DNA of 28,799 nucleotides from Candidatus Liptonbacteria bacterium. Lineage in GTDB: Bacteria > Patescibacteriota > Minisyncoccia > UBA6257 > 2-01-FULL-56-20. Under the pieces are notes generated by a model. That model did not search any database, was not told the DNA's origin, and worked only from the letters and a program-made list of their open reading frames with translations. Each line of letters begins with the position of its first letter. The stretch's first letter is position 1. Made by a program: the position numbers and the translations under genes. Location of the stretch: NCBI GenBank assembly GCA_016212635.1, contig JACRFR010000022.1:1-28799 (forward strand). The letters run 5' to 3'. Shown in pieces: positions 20,979-28,764 of the stretch.

Positions 20979-23900
20979 TTACTGACCCAGCAACTGGTTC
21001 AACTTCTGTCGGGTTAGACGGCCAACCACACCACTGCCATTTACCAGGTCAACTGGCGCGAGTATTTCTTCGGCGTACTTTTCCTGGAAGGCGACCACTC
21101 CTTGGCGAGTCAATTTCCCGAAGTAACCGGTAGTTTGGCCGGAGTACACCTGCTCGCCGCGCAAGATATCCTGGAGAGCTTTTACGTCTTCGCCCCAGCT
21201 GCCAAATCGCAGGATGCGTCCGAAAGCCGCCGCGGTGAACATGGAACTCGGAGCGGTCGGTACCACCACGGCTACTTGGTCAATATTGGTCGACTCGTTA
21301 CCGGCCGGATCAACCGCTCGGACGGTGTAGAAGTACTTGGCGCCCGGGGAAACATTGGCGTCTGCCGCTTGAGCCTCGCCGCGGATTTCCGGGAACAGGA
21401 CGGTGCCCAGCGATCCGGACTGGTTGGAACGGTAGACTTTAGCGTGCCGGAAATCGCTCGCGGGATTGTTCCAGGCCAGAAGCACTGCGCGTTGGGCCAT
21501 AAAAGTCGCGCGGACCTCTGCCGGCGCCGAGGGCGGAACAACATCCGCCGGAGCGACCAGCGCGAACCGGGTCAAGTGCTTAACCCGCGCGATGACTACG
21601 TGCCGGGTCTTATCGATGGTAAAGTTTTCTAATTTTATCCACTCCCCTGCGGATTCATCGTAGTAGCTCGGTTTTAAAGTATCTTCGGTCACGCCCTGGG
21701 CGGCCAATTCCTGGGGGTCATACGGTAATTTAATTTCCACCTCGTCCGACAGCTGACTGACATTTTTGCCCTGTTGGTTCTTGATCGCAATATCGTACAC
21801 CGTGCTGACCACCTTGGCGGAAGCTTGGACCGGCGCCTCGACGGTCGGTTTCATTTCCACACTAATTCTGCCCGAATCGGCCGCGGCGTTGGGCGGCACC
21901 GTGGCGGTCGCGCCATCTTGGGTCTGGACCACAACTCGTGACGAGGCTTTATCCGCCACGGTAACCGACGGCGCAAGTTCCTTATTCTTTTCCTTGACCA
22001 AAACTATGTCGACCAGCTTATCTTTTTCCACGGTGACGGATACTTCCGAGCTCTTATAGGCCGCGCGGTCTCCGGACTTGCGGGCGCCCAACCGCCAGAC
22101 GGTACCATCGGGTAAAAGCATGGAGAAAATACCATTCTCATCCGCGTTCACCTGTAAGGAACCGCCATTTTCGGACCAGGCATAGATTAGGGCGGCGGTG
22201 GGCGTGCCGTCTTCCAATCTAGTCGTGCCTCGCAAAGTAACATTCTGTTCTTTCTTCAACACCGGAAAAGTCAGGGTGAATTCCGCGGCGGCGTCGCTCA
22301 CGATATCAATTTCTCTCTCGGCCGGCTCGGTCAGGTCCCGTCCCGGCGGAACTTTGCCGCGCAAGAAGTAACGGCCGGGCGCGACCCAATAGGTGGCCGT
22401 TCCGTCTGGCTCGGTGCGGCGGTATTCCGGCCCGCTCCCGGTATTGCCGGTCTTGCCGCCGGCGGCGCTGCCCTGGTCCAGAACCAGACCGACTTCCGAG
22501 AGCGGCGCCCCCAAAGAGTCCACGGCTCGCACCAAAACTTTAATGTTGCTGGCCCGGACAATTAGGTTAACAACTTGGGTTTCCGGCTTGGCTCCGCCGC
22601 CAAAATCAACGGTGCGCTGGTCCGGGGCGGGCTGCCAGGCGGCACGCTGGGGATCGATCGGCCGAACACCCATCTGCCAAGAACCCGCGCCGACTTGGAG
22701 CGTGAACTCTCCGCGCTCATTGGTCCGAACGCTCCGCCAGTCGCGGGAACGCAAGGAGTAGGCTCCCACCTCGGCATCCGCGACCGGACGGCCGTCGGCG
22801 AAGGAAATTTTGCCGGTGACCGAGTTATTGTTGGTCATCAGTCGGGCGGTCATCTTGGCGATTTCCTGCGATTTGATCTCCAGCTCCACAGGGTCCGGCT
22901 TGGTCACGCCGGACATATCGGCCGGCGGGAACACTTCCGCGACATACTTGCCGACCGGCAATTTAATTTCCGCACTGCCCCCGGCTCCGATCCTTAAATT
23001 AAAGCTATGCTTGTAGTCTTTGCGGTACACATGCACTCCGGCGGAAGGAACGGCCTGCCCGGTGGCATCGGTCACGGAAAATACCAAGCTGCCCGGTTCG
23101 GGTTCCGGCGCGGGCTTGATCGGCTCGGTCGGCGGCGGCAGTGCGGGCGAGATCTCTCCGGCGGGCGAACCGATCGGTTCGTTTCGCGGTTCGGCTGCCG
23201 GTAAAATATTAACCGCTACGGTATCGCTCCCGACTCCGTAGGCATTGGTACAGTTGAGCGTATAGATCTTCGGTCCCGGCGCAGTCACGCCTCGGAAGGT
23301 CCAACTGCCGCTGGGTACGGTTTTATTGCCGGATTTTTCCCAAACACCACCGGGCATACAAGTAGTCGGGTCATTACTGGCAGTCCAGGTTAGCGTGTAC
23401 TCCGCGGGCGCAACGCGCGTAACCGTATCGTGGACCCGGTCAACCAAGATCGATACGACCGGCGCTTTACCCGCAGTATCACCGGTATCGGTCGGCGCTT
23501 GCACTATGACTTGGACCACCGAGGATTGTTCGGAACAGCCGCCGTTATTGCACGCCGCAACTGAAAAGTCTATCGGACCAAGCGGATTGCCGCGCACGAC
23601 CAGCCCGGTGCTTTGGGCAGACGCTATGCCAACGTAAGCCCAAATGCCCCGGGAATCCCGACGCATGATCTTGAAGTGCGACTCGTTATCGGAGTTATCT
23701 TGCCATTGCAATTTAACATCCAAGTAGTTGGGAACCTGGGCGGTCGTGAGTCCGGACGGTGCTTGCGGAATACTGGGAGCGATCGGTGCGTCCACTCCCG
23801 CCGTACTGGTGGCGGCAACGGTGCTAATCAATCCCGTCTCCTCGCTCTCTCGCCTCGCCGAAGCCTCCGGCGTAGCGCGGGTCGCTCTTCGCTCTTCGCT

Positions 23901-26750
23901 TCCCATCGGCGCGGACAAGATGTGAACTTGCACCGTATCGCTTGAGGAGCCGTAGGCATTTTTGCATGTCAGAGTGTAAGTCTTGGGGCCAAGTACAGAC
24001 ACGCCCTGGAAGGCCCAGCTGCCTTTGGGAAAACCTCTTGTGCCGCTCCAGGTTCCGGAGGCCTGACAAGCGGTGGGGTTGCCCGTGGTGGTCCAGGTTA
24101 AGGCATAGTTGGCGGGAGCAGTCTTGGTGATCGCTTCGTGCCCGCCGTCCACTTTGATCTCTACGGTCGGAGCCGAAGCGCCTGGCGGCAGGGTCGCGGT
24201 TGTGGCTTGTCCCGTCTCTTCGCTCTCTCGCCTCGCCGAAGCCTCCGGCGTAGCGCGGGTCGCTCTTCGCTCTTCGCTTCCCACGACTGTCACGGCTGGG
24301 CTGGGCACGTCGATCGAAACAATGTTGGAGTCCGCCGAACAACCCTTACTGTCGCAAGCGTTGATCTTATAGTCGTAGCTTCCCGCTGCCGGCCGGGACG
24401 CGAGGAAAAGTGTCCGGTTGGCTGGCGTGACTCCGATCAAGATCCAATTGGCGCTGCTGCTTCTCCGATACCAAATTCGGAAGGAAGTTTCGCCGCTCGC
24501 ATTATCGCGCCAACGCAGAGTGAGACTTCCGGTGGTCGGCATCTCTACCGTCAGTTCCGTGGGAGTCTCGGGAGCCGGATGAGTTGGAATGTTAGCAACC
24601 GGAGTGGTGGCCACCGCTGCAATGATATTCACTACCACCGTGTCACTGGCCGAGCCGTAAGCATTTTTACAGGTTATGGTGTAGGTTTTGGGACCGAGTG
24701 CGGTGATGTCGGAAAAGGCCCGACTGCCAGAGGGAACATATGCAGCGCCAGAGGCGCCCCAGTCCCCTTCCGGCTGGCACGAGGTGGGATTACCAGTGGT
24801 AACCCAAGATATGGTGTAAGCCGCGGGGGCAACAAAACTTAATGGGCCGTAGGAACCGTTAACTCTTAGGGTAACCGTGGGAGAAACACCGGTGGTGAAC
24901 GGCAAAATCGTGGATATAGTAGGTATAGTAGAGGTGGTAGTCGAGACAGTACTGGTTATGGCAACCGGAGCATAATTGGAGTCTCCGGAACAACCGGCCG
25001 AATTGCAGGCGGTCACTTTATAGTCGTAGTTGCCCACCGTGGGCTTGGAAGCCAGATAGAGGGTGGTATTCATGGGTGAAGTGCCCACCATGACCCAGCT
25101 TTGGCCAACCGGTCGGTACCAGATCGCAAAATGGCTTTCGTTCGAGGATGTGTCCTGCCAGCGTAACTCCAGATTGTAACCGGCAGTAGAAACCAAAACG
25201 TTCAAGTTGGTCGGAGGGGCAGGAGGAGCGGCCGTGGTCGTAGCCGCGGTTGTGGTAGTAGCAATTTGTTGAGTGGAGGTGGAGGCGGTAGTCAAGGCAG
25301 GAGTAACGAAGGTCTGTTCGGGAGCAGCGGCTGGATTATTTGCGGCATCTCGAGAGATCGCTCGGTAGTAATAGGTTGTCCCTTGCGCCAGTCCGGTCAG
25401 GTATATGCAGTGGGTGCCCACCAAGCCGCCCGCGTCGCATCTCATGTTGCTGTAGCTGCCATAGTTGCCAGCCGAGGTGCCGAATCCGACCTGGGAATCA
25501 GATGGTTCGTTGGTGAACCATTTGATCTGCGCGCCTGCTCCAGTTACATAAGCCACTGGAACACCGGTCAGAACTGGCGGAGTAGTGTCGGGAGGGGGAA
25601 GTGTAGTGGTTGTGGTGGCAGTGGTAGTCGGCGCCAGGATGTCGACCTGTACCGTGTCGCTCACGGAGCCGTAGGGGTTAGTGCAAGTCAAGGTGTAAAT
25701 CTTGGAACCGGGCACGGTCACTCCCAGGAAGTTCCAGGAGCCACTAGGGATAGACTTGGAGCCGCCCCAGGTGCCACTGCCCGTGCAACTTGCAGGGTTA
25801 CCGGTCGTGACCCAGGTCACCATGTAATTAGCCGGGGCGCTTCTCGTGACGCTACCCTTCGCGCCATCCACGCGGAGATCCAGGGTGGGAGCAACGCCAG
25901 CGGTGGTAGTGGCAACTTGCGGTGAGCCTGTCGAACCCGCGGCAACAGTAGTAGTGGTCTGGGTAGCAGCCGAAATGTTGGTATAAGTGGCAACGGTCGC
26001 GGAGGTAGAAGTGACGTTAGCGGTGGTCGGATTCGGCACGGTAGCCGAAGCGGTATTGGAGGCGACGGAACAGCCCACGCTGCCGCAGGCCGCTATCATA
26101 TATTCATAAGTGGCTCCCGCCGTCACACTGTTATCCGTCCAGCTAGCCGTATCGGCGCTTAAGGTTTGATAGGAGGTCCAAGTACCGCCGGTCGCTCGCC
26201 GCATGATCCGATACTCATTTTCATTGGATGCATTATCTTGCCATCTCAAATTTATTCGACTGTCGCCTAAAGATGCTTGCAAGTTAGTGGGCTGCGCGGG
26301 GGGCGAAGCTGGCGCGGCGGAGGTAAAAGTAAAATTTTCCGAGACACCATCGCTGCCCGGTTCCGCTACGGAACGAACCTGATAATTAAAAGTAGTGCCG
26401 GGAGTGAGCCCGGTTAGATTGACACAGTGCTCCGTCACCAAGCCGCCCGCATCGCAGCGCCAGGTGGAATTCTGGGAATAAGAACCAGCCGCCGATCCCC
26501 AGGCGACCTGGGAATCGGACGCTTGATCACTGCTCCAGCGGACCTGGGCGCCGCTGGCCGTTATGTTCTCCGCGCGCGTTCCGGAAACTTGTATTTTGGT
26601 CGGCAGAAGCGGAATTTCATTGGCGGCCGCGGTTAGGGCGTTGGCGTCAACCGTTTCCGCCCGTACTTGGACGATTGGCGTAATCGTAAAAATCGACGCC
26701 ACCACCGACCCGAGAAGGATGAATCCGCGCCGCCGAAGGGACCAGGTCAT
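20979..26750 (-). CDS. Giant secreted multi-domain surface protein (Fn3, Ig-like, carboxypeptidase-regulatory-like, PG-binding)
   Basis: The product has 1923 residues. A Sec signal peptide (LRRRGFILLGSVVASIFTIT…VRA, cleavage near 31) is followed by Fn3-type modules (about 50-145, 150-235, 390-480, 510-590, 715-800 and 965-1045). Between these lie four near-copies of an Ig-like module built on YxxTWxTTGNPxxC…YTLTCxNxYG (near 290, 615, 840 and 1060) and Thr-rich linkers. Then come carboxypeptidase-regulatory-like beta-sandwiches (about 1185-1500), a ZU5-like region (about 1590-1730), another Fn3 and a C-terminal peptidoglycan-binding domain (about 1850-1923, GEDVKALQDILRG, then GYFGKLTRQGVVAFQ). 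Paired cysteines in most modules suggest disulfides. It is probably an envelope-attached adhesin or stalk. Two 74-bp repeat insertions encode SEERRATRATPEASARRE. It follows the response regulator by 17 nt. Confidence 0.92.
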   Translation of the reverse strand: MTWSLRRRGFILLGSVVASIFTITPIVQVRAETVDANALTAAANEIPLLPTKIQVSGTRAENITASGAQVRWSSDQASDSQVAWGSAAGSYSQNSTWRCDAGGLVTEHCVNLTGLTPGTTFNYQVRSVAEPGSDGVSENFTFTSAAPASPPAQPTNLQASLGDSRINLRWQDNASNENEYRIMRRATGGTWTSYQTLSADTASWTDNSVTAGATYEYMIAACGSVGCSVASNTASATVPNPTTANVTSTSATVATYTNISAATQTTTTVAAGSTGSPQVATTTAGVAPTLDLRVDGAKGSVTRSAPANYMVTWVTTGNPASCTGSGTWGGSKSIPSGSWNFLGVTVPGSKIYTLTCTNPYGSVSDTVQVDILAPTTTATTTTTLPPPDTTPPVLTGVPVAYVTGAGAQIKWFTNEPSDSQVGFGTSAGNYGSYSNMRCDAGGLVGTHCIYLTGLAQGTTYYYRAISRDAANNPAAAPEQTFVTPALTTASTSTQQIATTTTAATTTAAPPAPPTNLNVLVSTAGYNLELRWQDTSSNESHFAIWYRPVGQSWVMVGTSPMNTTLYLASKPTVGNYDYKVTACNSAGCSGDSNYAPVAITSTVSTTTSTIPTISTILPFTTGVSPTVTLRVNGSYGPLSFVAPAAYTISWVTTGNPTSCQPEGDWGASGAAYVPSGSRAFSDITALGPKTYTITCKNAYGSASDTVVVNIIAAVATTPVANIPTHPAPETPTELTVEMPTTGSLTLRWRDNASGETSFRIWYRRSSSANWILIGVTPANRTLFLASRPAAGSYDYKINACDSKGCSADSNIVSIDVPSPAVTVVGSEERRATRATPEASARRESEETGQATTATLPPGASAPTVEIKVDGGHEAITKTAPANYALTWTTTGNPTACQASGTWSGTRGFPKGSWAFQGVSVLGPKTYTLTCKNAYGSSSDTVQVHILSAPMGSEERRATRATPEASARRESEETGLISTVAATSTAGVDAPIAPSIPQAPSGLTTAQVPNYLDVKLQWQDNSDNESHFKIMRRDSRGIWAYVGIASAQSTGLVVRGNPLGPIDFSVAACNNGGCSEQSSVVQVIVQAPTDTGDTAGKAPVVSILVDRVHDTVTRVAPAEYTLTWTASNDPTTCMPGGVWEKSGNKTVPSGSWTFRGVTAPGPKIYTLNCTNAYGVGSDTVAVNILPAAEPRNEPIGSPAGEISPALPPPTEPIKPAPEPEPGSLVFSVTDATGQAVPSAGVHVYRKDYKHSFNLRIGAGGSAEIKLPVGKYVAEVFPPADMSGVTKPDPVELEIKSQEIAKMTARLMTNNNSVTGKISFADGRPVADAEVGAYSLRSRDWRSVRTNERGEFTLQVGAGSWQMGVRPIDPQRAAWQPAPDQRTVDFGGGAKPETQVVNLIVRASNIKVLVRAVDSLGAPLSEVGLVLDQGSAAGGKTGNTGSGPEYRRTEPDGTATYWVAPGRYFLRGKVPPGRDLTEPAEREIDIVSDAAAEFTLTFPVLKKEQNVTLRGTTRLEDGTPTAALIYAWSENGGSLQVNADENGIFSMLLPDGTVWRLGARKSGDRAAYKSSEVSVTVEKDKLVDIVLVKEKNKELAPSVTVADKASSRVVVQTQDGATATVPPNAAADSGRISVEMKPTVEAPVQASAKVVSTVYDIAIKNQQGKNVSQLSDEVEIKLPYDPQELAAQGVTEDTLKPSYYDESAGEWIKLENFTIDKTRHVVIARVKHLTRFALVAPADVVPPSAPAEVRATFMAQRAVLLAWNNPASDFRHAKVYRSNQSGSLGTVLFPEIRGEAQAADANVSPGAKYFYTVRAVDPAGNESTNIDQVAVVVPTAPSSMFTAAAFGRILRFGSWGEDVKALQDILRGEQVYSGQTTGYFGKLTRQGVVAFQEKYAEEILAPVDLVNGSGVVGRLTRQKLNQLLGQ
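23832..23905. repeat. 74-bp repeat inside the giant surface protein, copy A
   Basis: The sequence from TCCCGTCTCCTCGCTCTC to CTTCGCTTCCCA encodes GSEERRATRATPEASARRES on the minus strand, between an Ig-like module and an Fn3 module. It differs from copy B (24210-24283) at one base. A 22-bp part (CTCGCCTCGCCGAAGCCTCC and two more bases) also occurs outside coding sequence at 27297-27318. Confidence 0.9.
24210..24283. repeat. 74-bp repeat inside the giant surface protein, copy B
   Basis: This is in the same reading frame as copy A, 378 bp apart, and lies between the third Fn3-type module group and an Ig-like module. The TCGCTCTTCGCTCTTCGC core resembles the tandem repeat inserted in rnhB. Confidence 0.9.
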
Positions 26751-26767
26751 ATGATTAATAATGAGGC

Positions 26768-27181
26768 TTAAACCCGGTCGCCGCCGGGCAAGGCCAGATA
26801 GTGAGTAACTTTTTCGACTAATTCGTCTAGATCAATGCCTTTTTTAAGATAATCCAGCGCACCGATGTCCCGCGCGAAAGCTACATCCGCTTGGCGCGCC
26901 TCCGGGTGTTGTTCGCCAAAAGCCGTTAGGAACACCACTTTCAGGCCGCGCGTGGCAGGATCCTTCCGCAGCGCTGCCAGCGCCTCGGCCCCATTCATGA
27001 TCGGCATCTGCAGATCCATGAGAACCAGATCGGGCTTTTCCCGACCAGCGACCGCAACTCCCTCGGCTCCGTTGACCGCGGTCAGCACTTCCCAACCGGC
27101 ACTGCGCAATTTGGCACTGTAAATATCCCGCAACTGCTCGTCGTCGTCCACGACCAGAATACGGGCCACGGTGTACTCCAT
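26768..27181 (-). CDS. Single-domain response regulator
   Basis: The product has 137 residues from the ATG at 27181. The receiver domain is complete: acidic pocket D12/D13 (ILVVDDDEQ), phosphoacceptor D56 (LVLMDLQMP), T86 (VVFLTAFGE) and a conserved Lys in YLKKG. No output domain follows, so it must act by protein contact (CheY/Spo0F style) or a phosphorelay. It is the first gene of the cluster that includes the giant surface protein, peptidase and Cache histidine kinase, so that kinase is its likely partner. An upstream in-frame extension to 27229 contains the promoter and is rejected. Confidence 0.93.
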   Translation of the reverse strand: MEYTVARILVVDDDEQLRDIYSAKLRSAGWEVLTAVNGAEGVAVAGREKPDLVLMDLQMPIMNGAEALAALRKDPATRGLKVVFLTAFGEQHPEARQADVAFARDIGALDYLKKGIDLDELVEKVTHYLALPGGDRV

Positions 27182-27197
27182 TGCAATTAGTATAGCA
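27182..27197 (-). promoter_or_regulatory. Extended -10 promoter of the response regulator cluster, leaderless
   Basis: TGCTATACT (27189-27197 on the minus strand) ends 7 nt before the ATG at 27181, so the transcript should begin at the AUG. Like the kefB-like promoter it has the TGC extension and lacks a good -35. The spacer 27198-27391 beyond it holds only repeats (an AAAGGGG hairpin and a copy of the CTCGCCTCGCCGAAGCC string). Confidence 0.65.
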
Positions 27198-27391
27198 GAT
27201 CGGCTCGCGCCAGGATGGGGATATCGCATCTATGAAAAATTGAACCCGCACATCGGGACCACCCCCCGCCCTCCCCTTTTCTAAAGGGGTGCCTGACTCG
27301 CCTCGCCGAAGCCTCCGGTCGCACGCCGCCAGAGGCTTTGGCGACGGCGCGCGTACTTTTCTAGTTGACTCCCAGATGCGCAAGTCCTGAA

Positions 27392-28186
27392 TTATTTATT
27401 TTTCTTCGTATCCCCGGCGGCCAGCCATGTCAGTATCGCCTGGGTCGGGTTCGGCTGCTCGGTAGTTTCTAAGATATCCGAACCATGTCCCGCGTTTTGG
27501 TAGACAATCAGCTCGGTGGCCACGCCTTTGGGAGTGAGACTTTCCAGCATGCGATTAGCTTCCGCGTTATTGCCGCCGGAGCGATCGTCGTCCGCCGAGC
27601 TGAAAAGCAAGATCCGCTGACCGGGAGTCAGATCGCGCACCAATTCGCGCGCCTTGATCCCTTTGTATTCCAGACCGGCGGATAATAGGACTGCTTGCCG
27701 CACGCGCGGTTGGTCCACCAACAGCCAAAGGGCCAAATTGGCGCCGATAGATGCCCCGATGACGATTAGATCTTCGGATGACACGCCTTGGGCCGCGAGA
27801 TACTTGACTCCCGCCTGCAGGTCCAACAAGCTCTCCTGGTGTTCGCGATCCGAGAAAGAACGGTAGGTGTCCGGTCCGCCCGTGGACGCCCCGTGGCCGT
27901 GCAGATCGATCGCCAGCGCGTGATAACCCCGAGCTTGCAGTTGGTAGGCCAGATACTTCCAGGACTCGCGGGTCCGGGGCATCATATGCACCAAGAGCGC
28001 GCCGCGCGAGGTCGCGCCCGGGTAGTAGTCCGCCACGATGCGTTTCCCATCTTCCGTATTGAAATCTACGGTGGCCGGATCGGATGTTGGATATCGCCTG
28101 GGTTTTGGCCGGAAAGGGATCAGTAAATACAGCGCTAATCCGGCAGCCGCAACCAGGATCAACTGAACCAGTAATTTTACTTCCAT
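27392..28186 (-). CDS. Membrane-anchored alpha/beta hydrolase
   Basis: The product has 264 residues from the ATG at 28186. The N-terminal transmembrane anchor covers about residues 4-23 (LLVQLILVAAAGLALYLLIP). The alpha/beta hydrolase core follows: RGALLVHMMPRTRESW, AIDLHGHGASTGG, the nucleophile elbow GASIGANLA (Ser in GxSxG), the acid in LLFSSADDDR and the catalytic His in QNAGHGSDI. It resembles dienelactone-hydrolase or acyl-hydrolase-like proteins; the substrate is unknown. The reading frame could extend to 28243, but a -10-like CATAAT points to 28186. It is transcribed toward the response regulator cluster, 210 nt away, and may be a separate unit. Confidence 0.88.
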   Translation of the reverse strand: MEVKLLVQLILVAAAGLALYLLIPFRPKPRRYPTSDPATVDFNTEDGKRIVADYYPGATSRGALLVHMMPRTRESWKYLAYQLQARGYHALAIDLHGHGASTGGPDTYRSFSDREHQESLLDLQAGVKYLAAQGVSSEDLIVIGASIGANLALWLLVDQPRVRQAVLLSAGLEYKGIKARELVRDLTPGQRILLFSSADDDRSGGNNAEANRMLESLTPKGVATELIVYQNAGHGSDILETTEQPNPTQAILTWLAAGDTKKNK

Positions 28187-28199
28187 AATGTGTATTATG
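28187..28199 (-). promoter_or_regulatory. Candidate leaderless promoter of the alpha/beta hydrolase
   Basis: CATAAT (28194-28199, minus strand) ends 7 nt before the ATG at 28186. The -35 region is weak (TTCGTA at 17 bp). Confidence 0.45.
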
Positions 28200-28238
28200 A
28201 GTCTAGCACCCCGGATTACGAAACTCCGCATTTCTTCT

Positions 28239-28312
28239 GTCATCCCGGCCAGAGCCTGCCCCGCACTCGCCTGCCCGCCGTCGGCGGGATACCGGAAGCC
28301 GGGATCCAGACC
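28239..28312. repeat. Dispersed TCATCCCGG repeat with inserted hairpin
   Basis: TGTCATCCCGGC and GCCGGGATCCAG are the usual edges of the family seen at 4783-4865. Inside is a CTGCCCGCCGTCGGCGGGAT hairpin. Confidence 0.65.
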
Positions 28313-28344
28313 CGAAAATTAATTATATATCGAGTGGCGCGTTC

Positions 28345-28378
28345 TTGCACATCGGCGCATGTACCCTATAATTGAGGC
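28345..28378 (+). promoter_or_regulatory. Promoter of the 25-aa basic peptide gene, leaderless
   Basis: TTGCAC (28345-28350), a 16-bp spacer and a perfect TATAAT (28367-28372) end 6 nt before the ATG at 28379, so transcription should start at or next to the AUG. Confidence 0.75.
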
Positions 28379-28456
28379 ATGAACAAAAAACGTAAAATAG
28401 CGAACAAAAAACACCGTAAGAAGCAAGGCAAGCAAGTGAGCCTGCGCAATCGCTAG
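28379..28456 (+). CDS. 25-aa lysine/arginine-rich peptide
   Basis: The frame runs from ATG at 28379 to TAG and begins MNKKRKIANKKHRKKQG, ending SLRNR. Fifteen of 25 residues are Lys, Arg or His, with no acidic residue, as in very small ribosomal proteins or rRNA-binding peptides. A consensus promoter sits exactly in front, which is strong evidence that this short frame is expressed. I recall similar short basic peptides in Patescibacteria genomes but cannot name a family. A ribosome-associated role (like Thx or L34/L36-type proteins) is inference from composition. It is one of two plus-strand genes and is followed by a repeat that could end the transcript. Confidence 0.7.
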   Translation: MNKKRKIANKKHRKKQGKQVSLRNR

Positions 28457-28465
28457 TGTTTGTTA

Positions 28466-28575
28466 ACCTTGAATTACGAAACTCCATCCTCCCCCTAGAC
28501 CCCACCTCACCTCCCCTAAGATAAGGGGAGGAATGGCACCAAGGGCACAAAATTACCAGTTTCGTAATTTAAGGT
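28466..28575. repeat. Inverted-repeat block with nested CCTCCCCTT palindrome
   Basis: ACCTTGAATTACGAAACT (28466-28483) pairs with AGTTTCGTAATTTAAGGT (28558-28575) with one mismatch. Inside is CTCCCCTAAGATAAGGGGAG. The ATTACGAAACTCC string also occurs at 28214. A further CTCTCCTTGGTAAGGAGAG repeat lies at 28585-28603. Confidence 0.75.
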
Positions 28576-28654
28576 CACTCAACCTCTCCTTGGTAAGGAG
28601 AGGAATGTTCCCCTCCTCGTTGGGGAGGGGCCAGGGGAGGTAGCGTCTCGCCTT

Positions 28655-28764
28655 GCCCCGTTAGAGAATACGCCCCGCGGCAAGGGCAAGCCGCGGGGCG
28701 TATTTTTCCCATACTCACCCCGTTAGAAATAAAATGGATAACGGGGTGAGTTCTCTAACGGGGC
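28655..28764. other. Nested three-stem structure with internal terminator-like hairpin
   Basis: The outer arms GCCCCGTTAGAGAA (28655-28668) and TTCTCTAACGGGGC (28751-28764) are perfect complements. Between them are ATACGCCCCGCGG/CCGCGGGGCGTAT (28668-28703), followed by TTTT, and ACTCACCCCGTTA/TAACGGGGTGAGT (28713-28751). CCCCGTTAGA occurs in both the outer and the second inner 5' arm, so alternative pairings exist. It could be a terminator, a structured RNA or a palindromic repeat. The remaining bases to the window end show no gene. Confidence 0.65.

Noticed and set aside
24138..24842. 234-aa plus-strand open frame inside the giant surface protein
   Set aside because: It is antisense to a clearly domain-structured protein, and its length follows from the GC-rich third positions of the real gene.
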